Below, piece by piece: positions 21,738-31,529 of a stretch of DNA of 64,000 nt. The position numbers were made by a program, and so were the translations under genes. Under the pieces are notes generated by a model that was not told where the DNA came from, ran no database searches, and worked only from the letters and a program-made list of their open reading frames with translations. Source of the DNA: Pyrenophora tritici-repentis (lineage: Eukaryota; Ascomycota; Dothideomycetes; Pleosporales; Pleosporaceae); the NCBI RefSeq assembly GCF_003171515.1, contig NC_089392.1, positions 2,790,001 to 2,854,000 on the forward strand, written 5' to 3'. The stretch's first letter is position 1, and every line of letters begins with the position of its first letter.

Positions 21738-24700
21738 CTAATGAGCACACCTGAGATCAATCAAGCTAGCTTGATAGCTTGATTGGAAGATTGATGCCAA
21801 GCCAATTCAATCAATCCAGCCAAACCTCATACAAAAACGCAATCAATCCAGCTGAGCTTTTCCGTGAGCTTGATTCAGATTGATAGCTTGATTGCCTTAA
21901 GTATATAGTAGATTTCGGTGATGAGGCAGCCCATGAGGCAGCTTAGATAGCTGTAAAAGCTCTATACTGAGCTTTTTTTGGTGTTTTAGTTACGCCGTGT
22001 AACATTGAGTAATATCCGATAGCTCCGTGTAACTAGCAGCCAGCGCGTCGTCTCATATAGTATACTCCATCTCCATCTCCATCACCCACAATACTATATA
22101 CTTTTGGTGTTGCAGATCTATCGCCGTATACCTCACCTCATCGTCGCCCTCATGCCGCCCAAAAAACGCGTCTCTGATAGCGCTCCCTCGCCTAGAAAGC
22201 GCGCGCGCGGCACTGCGAGCCAGCCCGTCGCGATCGACTCGCAGTCATATCAATCTCAGCCATCTGCTCTATCTCCGCCGCCTCCATATACACATACTTT
22301 CGAGTCGCGATTGCGCGAGTCGCAGCCCGAAGACGCTATCGTCGCGCCCGCCGAGGGCAGTGAGCAAGCTACGCTCGCTCCGTCTTCTGAAGCCGCCGAC
22401 GACGCTGTAGATGAGGCTTTTGACGCCCATCTCGAAGACAATTATGATGGCATAGATTGGGGTCGCCTTAAGCTGTATACGAAGCCTATCACGACGCACC
22501 AACACAAGCGGAGTTGGATCTATCGCCACGGCTATCGCGTCGCTCTTCTCAAAGATCCAACCCGCGTATTCTTCATCTGCCACTGGTGTTTCAAGCACAA
22601 GCTCACGGATATTGGTATTGGGATATACAATACAAGCGCAGCAGTCTCGTCAGCCGCGCGCCACCTCAGCGAGCAGAAACCTGGCCATAGGCTAGTAGCA
22701 CCAGGCAAGACTCCAGTTGCTAGTGTTTACAACGCGCTCACCACTGCGAGAGTCCCTATCTCACAGGCAGTAGCTAATCAGATTAACGGGTTTAGCAAGC
22801 AGCGCTTTAGGTTTGCCGCAGTAGACTGGCTCGTCGCGAACAACCACCCCATCTCTGAGTTCGAAACACCAGCTTTTCGACGCCTAATTGCTATCGCCAA
22901 CCCACTTGCAGAAGCAGCGCTCTGGAAGAACCACAAGAGCGTCTCCCAATACGTCATACGACTGTTTGACTGGCTCAGGCCCCGCGTTGTCCACGAGCTG
23001 TCACAATCGCTTAGCAAGATCCATATAAGCTTTGACGGATGGACAACGAAAGGCGGCAAGCGCGGGTTTCTCGGTATCGTCGCCCACTACGTCAACTCAG
23101 ATGGCAAGCTCCGAGACCTGCCTATCGCGCTGCCTCAGCTCACAGGCGCTCACTCCGGCGATCGATTAGCTGAGGTTGTATTATCAATCTTAGAGCAGTT
23201 TAGCATAAGCGAGCGCACACTCGGTTACTTCGTCCTCGACAATGCCTCTAATAACGACACCGCTGTCGCTGCGATTGCCCACGAGCTTAACTTCAATCCT
23301 ATACACCGACGCCTCCGCTGTGGCCCTCATACGATCAATCTGATTGGGCAGAGACTGCTCTGGGGCAGAGATGCAGACTCATACAACAACGAGGGAGTTG
23401 ACGAGCTCGCCGACGAGGCAGCGTTTATAAAGGAGTGGCGAAAGCACGGGCCTTTAGGCGTACTTCTCGATATTGTCAACTATATCCACACACCGCAGCA
23501 GTACAATCTTTTTGAGAAGGCGCAGCGTACAGCTTACCGTGAGCTACCTCACGACGCAGACGACAAGCTCACGATACTACAGCCAATCAAGCCAGTAGTC
23601 ACACGCTGGAACTCATACTTCGACTGTTTTGAGCGAGCTATAAAGCTCGCGCCGGCCATCAACGCGTACGCGAACACCCACATACAAAATACAGCAAAAG
23701 AGGATATCTACGCCGACTCACAGGGCAAAAATCGGCCTGCTGCTCCACAGTGGATGAGATCAGACGGCCTCACAGCTGCCGATTGGGCTGTTGTTACCGA
23801 CTATATAGAGGTTCTTAGGCCACTTAAAGAGTGTACAAAGCGCTTTGAGGGACGTGGCGAGTATAGCTTTGGCGCGATCGCTGAGGTGATCCCAACGTTT
23901 GAGTTTCTACTCACTCAATTAGAAGCTCGCCTCCTCTACTACGATTGCGTAGTCCATGACGCTCACGACGAGGCACCCGAAGATCACCTTCCTATTAATC
24001 TACGCGCAGCGCTACTTAAGGCGAACGAGTACTACGCTAAACTCGACGACTCGCCAGCTTACTACGCTGCTACAATACTCCATCCTCGCTACAAACACTA
24101 CTGCGATCAAGCGTGGGCTGAGAAGCCTGACTGGCTGGCGCTTAATAATCTTAATTTCCAGGCACTGTGGGCGGATTACAAGTCGCTGCCGTTACCGAGG
24201 CCTTGCTACACACGCGCACCGAAGAAACCGAGCAATATTGACGACGCGATTGACGGCATTATTGATCCCACACGCGGCAATACTAAGGAGGATGAGTATG
24301 AGCAGTGGAAGCGCGAGCCAATCGTTGGCAAGGGCACCGATCCTATACAATACTGGTTCGGGCTGCGCGATCAATATCCCAACCTTAGTAAGATGGCGCT
24401 TACTATACTCTCTATACCCGCTTCAAGCTGTGAGTGTGAGCGCGTCTTCAGTGAGCTCGGAGATCTACTAGAGCCTCGCCGACGCTGTATATCACCTGAG
24501 CTACTAGCAGCACTACACTCAGTACGACGATGGAGACGGGCAGGTTTTGGTGGCGGCGACAACGACGATATGGGCCAATCAAAGCTTACCGACGAGCAGA
24601 TGGACGTTTTGTACGAGCTTAGCAAGTGGGTGGGCGAAGACGACGATCTAGATACATGGGACGACGGCTGAGACTCAACACCAAAAAATATATACAACTT

Positions 24701-24857
24701 TCCTATTTGGGAATCAAGCACCCAAGCTACCAATCAAGCTAACAACTTTCCGCCAAGCCAATTCAATCAATCCAGCCAAATCTCATACAAACAGCCAATC
24801 AATCAAGCCGGGGGCTGTCAGCTTGCTTGATTGATTGATCTCAGGTGTGCTAATGAG
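21738..24857 (+). mobile_element. Intact hAT DNA transposon with 8-bp target-site duplication
   Basis: The element spans 21746-24849 (3104 bp). It starts CACACCTGAGATCAATCAAG and ends with the inverted form CTCAGGTGTG. The flanks are perfect 8-bp duplications CTAATGAG at 21738-21745 and 24850-24857, the hAT target-duplication length. Subterminal blocks of about 40 bp (from CCAAGCCAATTCAATCAATC) occur in direct orientation near both ends, at about 21798 and 24755. Its single transposase frame is open, so it could be autonomous. Confidence 0.96.
22152..24671 (+). CDS. hAT family transposase
   Basis: The first ATG (22152) gives 839 aa without introns. A basic N-terminus with nuclear-localisation-like KKR and RKR runs comes first. 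A degenerate BED-type zinc finger follows (C-x2-C near 22578, later His residues near 22665-22685). The RNase-H-like core has the first catalytic Asp in an S-F-D-G-W-T context near 23035 and the second in L-D-N-A-S-N-N near 23240. The C-terminal dimerisation block has Cys-Glu-Cys-Glu-Arg-Val-Phe-Ser near 24430. The length and order match fungal hAT transposases. No stop or frameshift is seen. Confidence 0.95.
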   Translation: MPPKKRVSDSAPSPRKRARGTASQPVAIDSQSYQSQPSALSPPPPYTHTFESRLRESQPEDAIVAPAEGSEQATLAPSSEAADDAVDEAFDAHLEDNYDGIDWGRLKLYTKPITTHQHKRSWIYRHGYRVALLKDPTRVFFICHWCFKHKLTDIGIGIYNTSAAVSSAARHLSEQKPGHRLVAPGKTPVASVYNALTTARVPISQAVANQINGFSKQRFRFAAVDWLVANNHPISEFETPAFRRLIAIANPLAEAALWKNHKSVSQYVIRLFDWLRPRVVHELSQSLSKIHISFDGWTTKGGKRGFLGIVAHYVNSDGKLRDLPIALPQLTGAHSGDRLAEVVLSILEQFSISERTLGYFVLDNASNNDTAVAAIAHELNFNPIHRRLRCGPHTINLIGQRLLWGRDADSYNNEGVDELADEAAFIKEWRKHGPLGVLLDIVNYIHTPQQYNLFEKAQRTAYRELPHDADDKLTILQPIKPVVTRWNSYFDCFERAIKLAPAINAYANTHIQNTAKEDIYADSQGKNRPAAPQWMRSDGLTAADWAVVTDYIEVLRPLKECTKRFEGRGEYSFGAIAEVIPTFEFLLTQLEARLLYYDCVVHDAHDEAPEDHLPINLRAALLKANEYYAKLDDSPAYYAATILHPRYKHYCDQAWAEKPDWLALNNLNFQALWADYKSLPLPRPCYTRAPKKPSNIDDAIDGIIDPTRGNTKEDEYEQWKREPIVGKGTDPIQYWFGLRDQYPNLSKMALTILSIPASSCECERVFSELGDLLEPRRRCISPELLAALHSVRRWRRAGFGGGDNDDMGQSKLTDEQMDVLYELSKWVGEDDDLDTWDDG

Positions 24858-24860
24858 GAT

Positions 24861-24987
24861 CACCTGGGTGACAGATATCTGCCAACTAGTATACCTACAA
24901 AAGTCACTGTAGGCGCCAGAAATGCCTATCAGTAATAGAATACTGGGGTTCACCCACACTGTCGCTGTCAAGTATTGTGTGTCACCC
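24861..24987 (+). repeat. MITE copy A
   Basis: A 127-bp copy of a short inverted-repeat family. It begins CACCTGGGTGACA and ends TGTCAAGTATTGTGTGTCACCC as read in two parts, so its ends are inverted (GGGTGACA/TGTCACCC). It shares internal blocks with copy C (CTAGTATAC, GTAGGCGC, GGGGTTCA, ACTGTCGCTGTCAAGTATT). It lies three bases beyond the right target duplication of the hAT at 21746. Confidence 0.75.
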
Positions 24988-25186
24988 ATATGGACGTTTT
25001 TGGAACGTGACGTCAGTGTTGGTGGCAGGTGGGGGCGAAGCGAGTCGAGCGGTTCCGCTGCGTCTACCCCGCATTGAAAAAATTCCGACATCCGCCTGGT
25101 TGTCACAATACCTACACACCAGCATTTTAGCACCATCAAAATTCAGGATATTTATAAAAGTAGTTTAAATCATTTCATCACAACAG

Positions 25187-25272
25187 GGCTCGGTGGTGTA
25201 GTTGGTTATCACGTCAGTCTAACATGCAGTTAGATCCACTGAAGGTCCCGAGTTCAAACCTCGGCTGAGTCA
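25187..25272 (+). tRNA. tRNA-Val(AAC) with a 12-nt intron
   Basis: The acceptor GGCTCGG (25187-25193) pairs with CTGAGTC (25265-25271) using two G-U pairs; the discriminator is A at 25272. The D arm reads TGGTGTAGTTGGTTATCAC. The anticodon stem TCAGT (25214-25218) pairs with ACTGA (25238-25242), anticodon AAC is at 25221-25223, and a 12-nt intron lies at 25225-25236, just after position 37. The T arm is CCGAG-TTCAAAC-CTCGG. The mature length of 74 nt fits. Confidence 0.92.
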
Positions 25273-25302
25273 TGAAAGCCGGAGCTCGTAAGAGCTTCAT
25301 TC

Positions 25303-25310
25303 TTTTTTTT
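25303..25310 (+). terminator. RNA polymerase III T-run terminator of tRNA-Val
   Basis: Eight consecutive T 30 nt after the tRNA 3' end, preceded by a short GAGCTC/GAGCT hairpin; a further T run follows at about 25315. Confidence 0.75.
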
Positions 25311-25378
25311 GCTATTTTTTGCAAAAATGAATTGATCATGCACCCTGAACGCGGAGACCAAGGAGGCCACCTGGGGGA

Positions 25379-25494
25379 CACCTAGGTGTCATGAGATACT
25401 TGACATACTAGTGTACAAAGACGACTGTAGTCGCCAGACATGTTATTAATTGCTGTTTACCCACACTGTCAAGTATTTTTATGACACCTAGGTG
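25379..25494 (+). repeat. MITE copy B
   Basis: A 116-bp element with inverted ends CACCTAGGTGTCAT...ATGACACCTAGGTG, each end itself a palindrome (CACCTAGGTG). Internal blocks ATACTTGACA and CACACTGTCAAGTATTTTTA match copies A and C. It abuts copy C on its right. Confidence 0.75.
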
Positions 25495-25758
25495 GTGACA
25501 TGAAACCTTAATACTTGACAGCGACAGTATGGATGAACATACATGGGCAGCTTAACGCGTTTGCGTAAAACGTTTTAGCTTAAAACGTTTTAAAACGCTT
25601 TAACAGCTTAAACTGTTCACGCGTTTAAGAAAATCCTTAAACGCGTGAACGATTTAAAAACGCTATAAGAGGCTTGGCGCCAAGCACCCCACCTTTGCAT
25701 CTCAAAAACTCTGCAACCACTCCCCACTAACCTGAAATCTCAACAAATCCATTATCTA

Positions 25759-27616
25759 TAACATGATCCATGGGCGAGCGGCGCACACGGGCGAGCGGCG
25801 CACCCCACCAACTTTTGCAACTTTAAAGCGATGCATCTCAACAACGCGATAATATTATTGCTAGATATTGATACAGTAGATTACTCTATATTAATAGTAT
25901 CAGTCTTGCATGTGCGCGAGTTGTGCCCAGTCTCCTTGCACCTAGTGCAGCGCCTTTGAGCCCGCTGGCTGAGGCCTGATCGCGCTCCTCCTTGACGCTC
26001 TTCATGAGCAATCTGCTGGTCAGCCTCATTTTGAGCCAGTATATCCTCTCCAGCTCCCTTTGTGAGTACTCCATGCTTCTGTATACGCCTTTTAGAGCGC
26101 CGCCTACGCTCTGAGGCTGCGCTATTGGCCTTCTCAAGACTAGAGATCCGATCGCGCATCAGCTCAGCAGAGAGCATCATCACCTCGGCGCCCTTCTTTA
26201 GCTGGTCAATCGCCATAATAATTGAAGCTGGTGATGAGCTCTTGTGCTGGCGCACGCGCTCACGTATTAGGCTTGACTGAGCCTCAAGCTCACGCGCGTT
26301 GCTCGGCGTTTGAGCTACCCAGGGAGCCTCTGGCAGAGCTGCTGGAGGAGTAGGTGTACGCAGTTGTACATCTACCTTTGATAGAACAGCCTCTGGTTGT
26401 AGAGGAACAAGGCCTGCGCCGCGGAAGGCTGAGCAGATATTGGCTGGCGTGAACGCTTGATCAAATGCTGCCTTGAACGCTGGCAGAAACTCTAGCTTGG
26501 TGATGTGGTTGATGTGGTTGCGCATAAGGCTCTCCACCTCACGGCTGTACGCGCGCTTCAATGGCGAGAAGCAGCCAACATCAAGTGGCTGGAGTAGGTG
26601 AGATGAGTGAGGAGGCATACAGAGCGTATGGATATTGTTCTCCTTGCAGAGCTCCTGGAACTCTAGAGATTGGTGGCTCTTATGGCCATCAATAATAAGC
26701 AGGCGACGCGCGCCTACACTACGAGCCTGCGTGTGAGCGTTGAAGTGCTTTAGCCACTCAACTCCAAGCTCATTATTCGTCCAGCCATTATCGCTGACTG
26801 CGATCGCCCAGTCGCGTGGGATCTCAGCTTCCTTATACCAGGCTGATAGGTAGTACTGGCCAGCGAAGATGAGGAACGGTGGGACTGACCAGCCAGCAGC
26901 GCTGATAGCAGCGATCAGCGTTACCCACTCGCGATTGCCTGGCTGAATACTCTTCGGCCTGCCTCTCCTCTCTGCTCCTGTTATAACTAGCTGCGTTGTA
27001 ATCTTGCCCATCATAAAGCCAGCTTCATCAAAGTTGTAGACGTCCTCATCGCAGATACCTAGCTCAGCCTTTGTCTCTTCTACAAGCTTAAACCACCTCT
27101 TTATTAATGTTGCATCCTCACAAAGAGCTCTCTGCCTATCGTACGCTTGGTTGAAACACGTCCGAAGACTGTCTGTACGCTTAACAAAGGTAGATGGCCA
27201 GTTGACTCCAACCTGCTCTCCACCACGCGCAGCCAGCAGCTTATCAGCCATATCACGTACAGCTGTGTAGGTAGGCGCAAATCCACGCAGATCTAGCTGA
27301 AGTATATAGCTAATAATCACCTCCTCTTCTCTCTGGGTAAGCTTCCTTGAGTTGGGCGGGCAATCGCGTCGGGCAGGTATACCAGCGCGTCGGCGGCGGA
27401 GCGTTGTTTCGGCTACGTTGTAGACTACTGCAGCAGTACGGGTACCTTGGATCTGGTGCGCATTAATAGATGAGATAGCAAGCTGAATATCTGCTTCATT
27501 TGATAGTAATTGAGTAGCGCTGCGTTGAGCCATTGTAGATTAAGATCAGTAAGGTGAGTAAAGTTGGTGGGGTGCGCCGCTCGCCCGTGTGCGCCGCTCG
27601 CCCATGGATCATGTTA
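25759..27616 (-). mobile_element. Intact pogo/Fot1-like transposon nested in the hAT
   Basis: The element is 25761-27614 (1854 bp). Its 54-bp terminal inverted repeats (25761-25814 and 27561-27614) start ACATGATCCATGGGCGAGCG. Flanking TA dinucleotides at 25759-25760 and 27615-27616 are the TA duplication typical of Tc1/mariner-pogo elements. Inside each repeat the unit GGGCGAGCGGCGCAC is present twice in tandem. One long transposase frame on the minus strand fills the element. Confidence 0.96.
25881..27533 (-). CDS. Pogo-like DDE transposase with C-terminal zinc knuckle
   Basis: Intronless, 550 aa from ATG 27533. The N-terminal helix-turn-helix (psq-like) is at about residues 12-50, and a CENP-B-type second DNA-binding region at about 65-130. 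The catalytic triad is D169 (Y-N-F-D-E-A-G), D282 (I-I-D-G-H) and D318 (L-Q-P-L-D-V), giving D-x35-D. The C-terminal part is a Lys/Arg/Glu-rich helix, then a CCHC zinc knuckle C-x2-C-x4-H-x4-C close to the end. It is complete and, with perfect ends, the element could be mobile. The start lies 28 bp inside the right terminal repeat, divergent from the hAT transposase. Confidence 0.95.
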   Translation of the reverse strand: MAQRSATQLLSNEADIQLAISSINAHQIQGTRTAAVVYNVAETTLRRRRAGIPARRDCPPNSRKLTQREEEVIISYILQLDLRGFAPTYTAVRDMADKLLAARGGEQVGVNWPSTFVKRTDSLRTCFNQAYDRQRALCEDATLIKRWFKLVEETKAELGICDEDVYNFDEAGFMMGKITTQLVITGAERRGRPKSIQPGNREWVTLIAAISAAGWSVPPFLIFAGQYYLSAWYKEAEIPRDWAIAVSDNGWTNNELGVEWLKHFNAHTQARSVGARRLLIIDGHKSHQSLEFQELCKENNIHTLCMPPHSSHLLQPLDVGCFSPLKRAYSREVESLMRNHINHITKLEFLPAFKAAFDQAFTPANICSAFRGAGLVPLQPEAVLSKVDVQLRTPTPPAALPEAPWVAQTPSNARELEAQSSLIRERVRQHKSSSPASIIMAIDQLKKGAEVMMLSAELMRDRISSLEKANSAASERRRRSKRRIQKHGVLTKGAGEDILAQNEADQQIAHEERQGGARSGLSQRAQRRCTRCKETGHNSRTCKTDTINIE

Positions 27617-27631
27617 GCATCTATTATCGTT

Positions 27632-29993
27632 ATGTCATCGAATACCTTGTCAGCAAGTGCGATATCAACGCCACCGTCGCGAAGACCCGCAACGCCGCCA
27701 CACTTTGACGCTGTTATACGAACCGAAACTGTCTGTAACACCAGCAATGCAAAGCGCCAGCGTTTGAAAAAGCAGTATGTGTGCAAACGCTGTCGCTCAT
27801 GGTTTAGCAGTCACCGAGTAAACTCTATCCACCATGTTCTAGCATATCATACAACGTCAGAGTCTTCTCAGCCCTCGCAAACTTCTTCTTCGTCGTCGCA
27901 ACCAGCTATCACTTCAGTGTTTAGGACTGTCTCTGATCAGACAATTATCCGCAACGCCTTCAATGAACAAGGGTATCGCGATGCGCTTGTCGGTCTTCTG
28001 ACTCGACGTCGAATAGCCTTTTCATCAATCGAATGGTCTGAAATGAGGGATCTAGCGCTTGCTTGCAATCCATTTATTGAAGACCAGCTTATCACAAGTC
28101 GACGTACAGCCGTACGTCTTATCGCCTCGAATTATCAGCTTTATAAAGGCCATGTAATTAAAGGCAGCTTATCGACGGCTGTGAGTCCTATCCACATATC
28201 AACAGATCTCTGGACATCACCGTTCCGTTCATCTCTCCTTGCTGTATGCGCACAGTGGGTCGATCACGAATATAAGCTTCAGAAGGCTCTTTTAGGACTG
28301 CCAGAATGTCGTTACAGCCACTCTGGAGAACAGCAAGCACACTTACTTCTTCAAACCCTCGAGGAATATGGGATACAGTCTAGAGTTGGCTGGCATACGG
28401 GTGATAACGCAACATCTAACGATACCTGTTTGGAGCATCTTGAAACCCTCCTTCGAACTAAGCACAACGTAAGCATGGCTTTTAATATAAAAATCGGCCT
28501 TCGCTGCTTAAGTTACGCGATGGTGCTAATATTAACAAGGTTAAATTTACTGCTAAAGAGCGCCGTATCCGATGTATCGGTCATATTATCAATTTATCCT
28601 TGCAGGCATTCCTGCTTGCATCCTCTAAGGAGGCTCTTACCGCTGCTCTCGACGCCGTAACGGATGTTATGGGGGAAGAGCTTCTCGCAGAGTTTTCAAG
28701 CGTTCTTACTTCTCGACAGAGAAACCCTAGAGCCCAAGCCCAAGCTGTTCCACAAACCTCACAGAGACAAAGGTTGTCTCGCCGAAGACGCAGCGTTGAT
28801 AGCCATGGGTCTGTTGATGAGGACTTTTGTGGTATTGAGAACATCTCTACACTACGCAAATTACATCAACTATGTGTCTGGCTGCGCAACTCAAGTATAC
28901 ATGCAGCAGAGTGGGATCGCAAGGTAGGCCTCCGCTTAGGGATTGACAATCAGACTCGGTGGTCTTCATGGTACTCAGTTATGGATCGGGCTATTAAGAA
29001 GATGGCTGCAATTAAGGTCTTTATGCACGATAACGAGAAACACCTTAACGAGATCCGTCTTACTTCTGACGACTGGGATATACTACAAAAAGCACATACA
29101 TTTTTACAACCATTTGCATCAGCAACGCTATACGCGGAGGGAGATAAATCGTCTATCTCTCAATCTCTTTTGATTATGGACTCTCTTTTAGTCCACTATG
29201 AGCAGCAAAAGGTAAGCATTAACGTGTTATCCGAACTTTAAGTCTTCGGTTAACAGCTTTATAGATACATTACTCTAAAGATGAAAATGAGGACCTTCGC
29301 ATGGTTCGATCGATCGAGATGGGCTGGTTCGTACTTGAGAAGTACTACAACATGACTGATCAGGTTCCGGTGTACGCTTCCGCTATTCTTCTAAATCCCG
29401 CAAGTAGAGCAGCATATCTCAAGAAGAACTGGCCAGCCGAATGGTACGAACCAGCTATTAACGCTGCTCAAAACTTTTGGGTGAATGAGTTTAAGGACGC
29501 TTTGCCTTTAGCTAGCCCTACAGCTTCTCAACAAATGGCTCCTCCTTTAAAGCAACGCGGTGCCGTTCTCGATCAGATTCTACAACAGATGTCAGTTGCG
29601 GCGGCAGATCAATCAAACAGCGACGATCTTAAAATTTTCGCAGAAAGTCCAGTAATACAAATCGACTGTAGCCCTCTTGAATGGTGGTGCCGATCGGAGC
29701 AACGGCAGCGCTACCCTAGGCTAAGCAACATGGCTATCTCTATTCTTTCTATCGCTGCAGAGTCGTCCGAGCCAGAGAGAACATTCTCAGGTGCAAGAAG
29801 AACCTGTTCATGGGATCGGTCGAGGCTCACTTGCGACAACATTGAGAAGATCGAGTGCATTGGCAGTTGGCTTAGGGAAGGCCACATAAAACCGTGTTCT
29901 CTCAACGGAATGGGTCTACCAATGGAACCAGAGCAAGATGACGAAGCAGAGATGATAAGGGATGAGGTAGAGGAGATTCTAGAATGGACATAA
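27632..29993 (+). CDS. hAT transposase (second element), two introns
   Basis: Exons 27632-28468, 28540-29211 and 29265-29993, all in phase 0, give 745 aa; the introns are 71 and 53 bp with GTAAGC donors. A Ser/Thr-rich N-terminus is followed by a BED-like zinc finger (C-x2-C near 27783, His-x4-His near 27830-27845). The core has Asp in T-D-L-W-T near 28202 and G-D-N-A-T-S-N-D near 28403. The C-terminal dimerisation block carries S-S-E-P-E-R-T-F-S near 29763. The nested element ends 17 bp before this ATG, and an in-frame ATG at 27611 lies partly inside it. The frame is intact. An alternative is loss of expression through the insertion. Confidence 0.9.
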
Positions 29994-30242
29994 CCCGGTC
30001 TTGGCATGATGTATCTTATATCGTTTTTGTATCGTTTATATCGTTAAACGCTTTAACGTTATAAGGATTTTTGCTTAAACGCGTTAACGTTTTAAGGTTT
30101 GCCAAAACGATTTAAAAACGATTTGCCCATGTATGTGGATGAACCCCTCTATGTCATTTCTAATAGGTATATCTAGCGCCTACGATAATTCTGGTATACT
30201 AGCGTGTCAAGTATTTCATTTCATGTTCATGTCACCCAGGTG

Positions 30243-31529
30243 AGACTTTCTTTTGGCGGGATGAATCGAACGAAGCATTGGCTGTTTCCTTTTTTAGAGA
30301 TCCACCCACACGATCTGAAGAACGCAGCACGGTCGATGACACAGCCAAGCCTTTCCCGGATTTGACAAATAGCCTTTTTTGTAACGACAATGAAGCGGAT
30401 GAACGAAGTTGTGTTGCGGCTAAGGCGACAAAAGCTATAATTGATTGTAAACAGTAAAATGTGTTTTGCATGAGAACGTGGTTGACACGTTAACTTAGTG
30501 TCTCTTCCTAATGTCGCGTCTCTCGTACGAATCCCATAGCCGTAACAGATCCACAAAGCTCAACCGACGAAAAGACCGAGAAAATTTGCTATCCCGTATA
30601 GCGATATTATTGTCGCTGTTTCAGTGCATTTTCGAGTGATTCTGAGATAGATTTGCTGTGTTCAGAATATTATTCGTGGTTTGCGGACATGCGCAAATAT
30701 ATGACAAATTGTGTCAATAATACAGGCAAAAGAAAGAAAGCTCCCAAGATGACGAGTAACGACATAATTCGTCTACCGGCGTCTTCTTGACTCACTGACA
30801 CAAAACATCGCACAACGCCAGTTCGAGCAAACCCCACATACTTCTACTTAGTGCACCTTTATCCCTCTTCTCCACAGCTGGCTGTGGAGATGTAACTAAG
30901 AACTAAAGAGAGATCTAGAAGATCTATAATAATTACAGGACCAGATTATACACAATCTCTTGAAAGAGTACTTAATCTTTGTTTAGCAATTAGTGAAATT
31001 CAAATGCCGGATTCAACGACATAAGTTTTTTAGGGCACAACGAAGAAACAGATAGAGTACTTCCACCAAAGAGTTTCTAGATGCTCTAGGAGCTCAACCT
31101 CGTAGACTGATAAATGAAACGATGTGCACTTATGAGTCAGAGAAGATTAAAAGCAAGTAGGTGATAATTTATATACGTGCTACAGCGTGTATATAGAGGC
31201 GTAAATATAAAGAAAGAAGTTATCAAAGTTCTATCGTCGCAAAAGACTCGGCCACGTCGTTTCTCGTGAACCGGATAAAATACATCAAAACATCACAAGC
31301 ATTAGTCAAATGAAGATGGTGCTTACAGTAAACTTCTTGCAAAAGTACTTCTATTTCTATTTCTATCTTTAAATCAAGTATCTTGCCAACTAGCCCAGGA
31401 GATCCAATCGACAATGGTGCTCTACCGTAAAGTCGTGGTTTGTTGAGATAGGTAATAATGGAAAGATGCTTGTAGTTCGCCCGAGTGGAAATGAGTGGAC
31501 ACACTCGTGCTTTACATGGTTGATAATAC
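30243..31529. other. AT-rich intergenic, no gene recognised
   Basis: About 1.3 kb. A minus-strand frame at 30227-30556 reads through a tRNA-like relic rather than a gene. The remainder is AT-rich, without long frames. Confidence 0.45.

Larger units (their letters stand above)
25530..30143 (+). mobile_element. Second hAT transposon, carrying a nested pogo-like element
   Basis: The element is 25538-30135. Its terminal inverted repeat CATACATGGGCA is perfect at both ends (12 bp), and the target duplication TGGATGAA is perfect at 25530-25537 and 30136-30143. Both subterminal regions are packed with TTAAACG/CGTTTAA-type motifs. A 1.85-kb pogo-like element sits in its 5' untranslated part. Without it the element is about 2.7 kb, and its transposase frame is uninterrupted. 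Confidence 0.95.
25485..30242 (+). repeat. MITE copy C, split by the hAT insertion
   Basis: The left part, about 25495-25537, starts GTGACATGAAACC. The right part, 30144-30242, ends TCATGTCACCCAGGTG. Both ends carry ATACTTGACA in inverted orientation. Removing the hAT element and one TGGATGAA copy restores a MITE of about 140 bp, homologous to copy A in reverse complement. Confidence 0.75.

Noticed and set aside
30460..30556. tRNA-like sequence ending CGTACGAATCCCATAG, with a minus-strand frame typical of translated tRNA genes
   Set aside because: The T-arm-like 3' part has no matching 5' acceptor strand and the anticodon loop is nine bases; at best a truncated relic.
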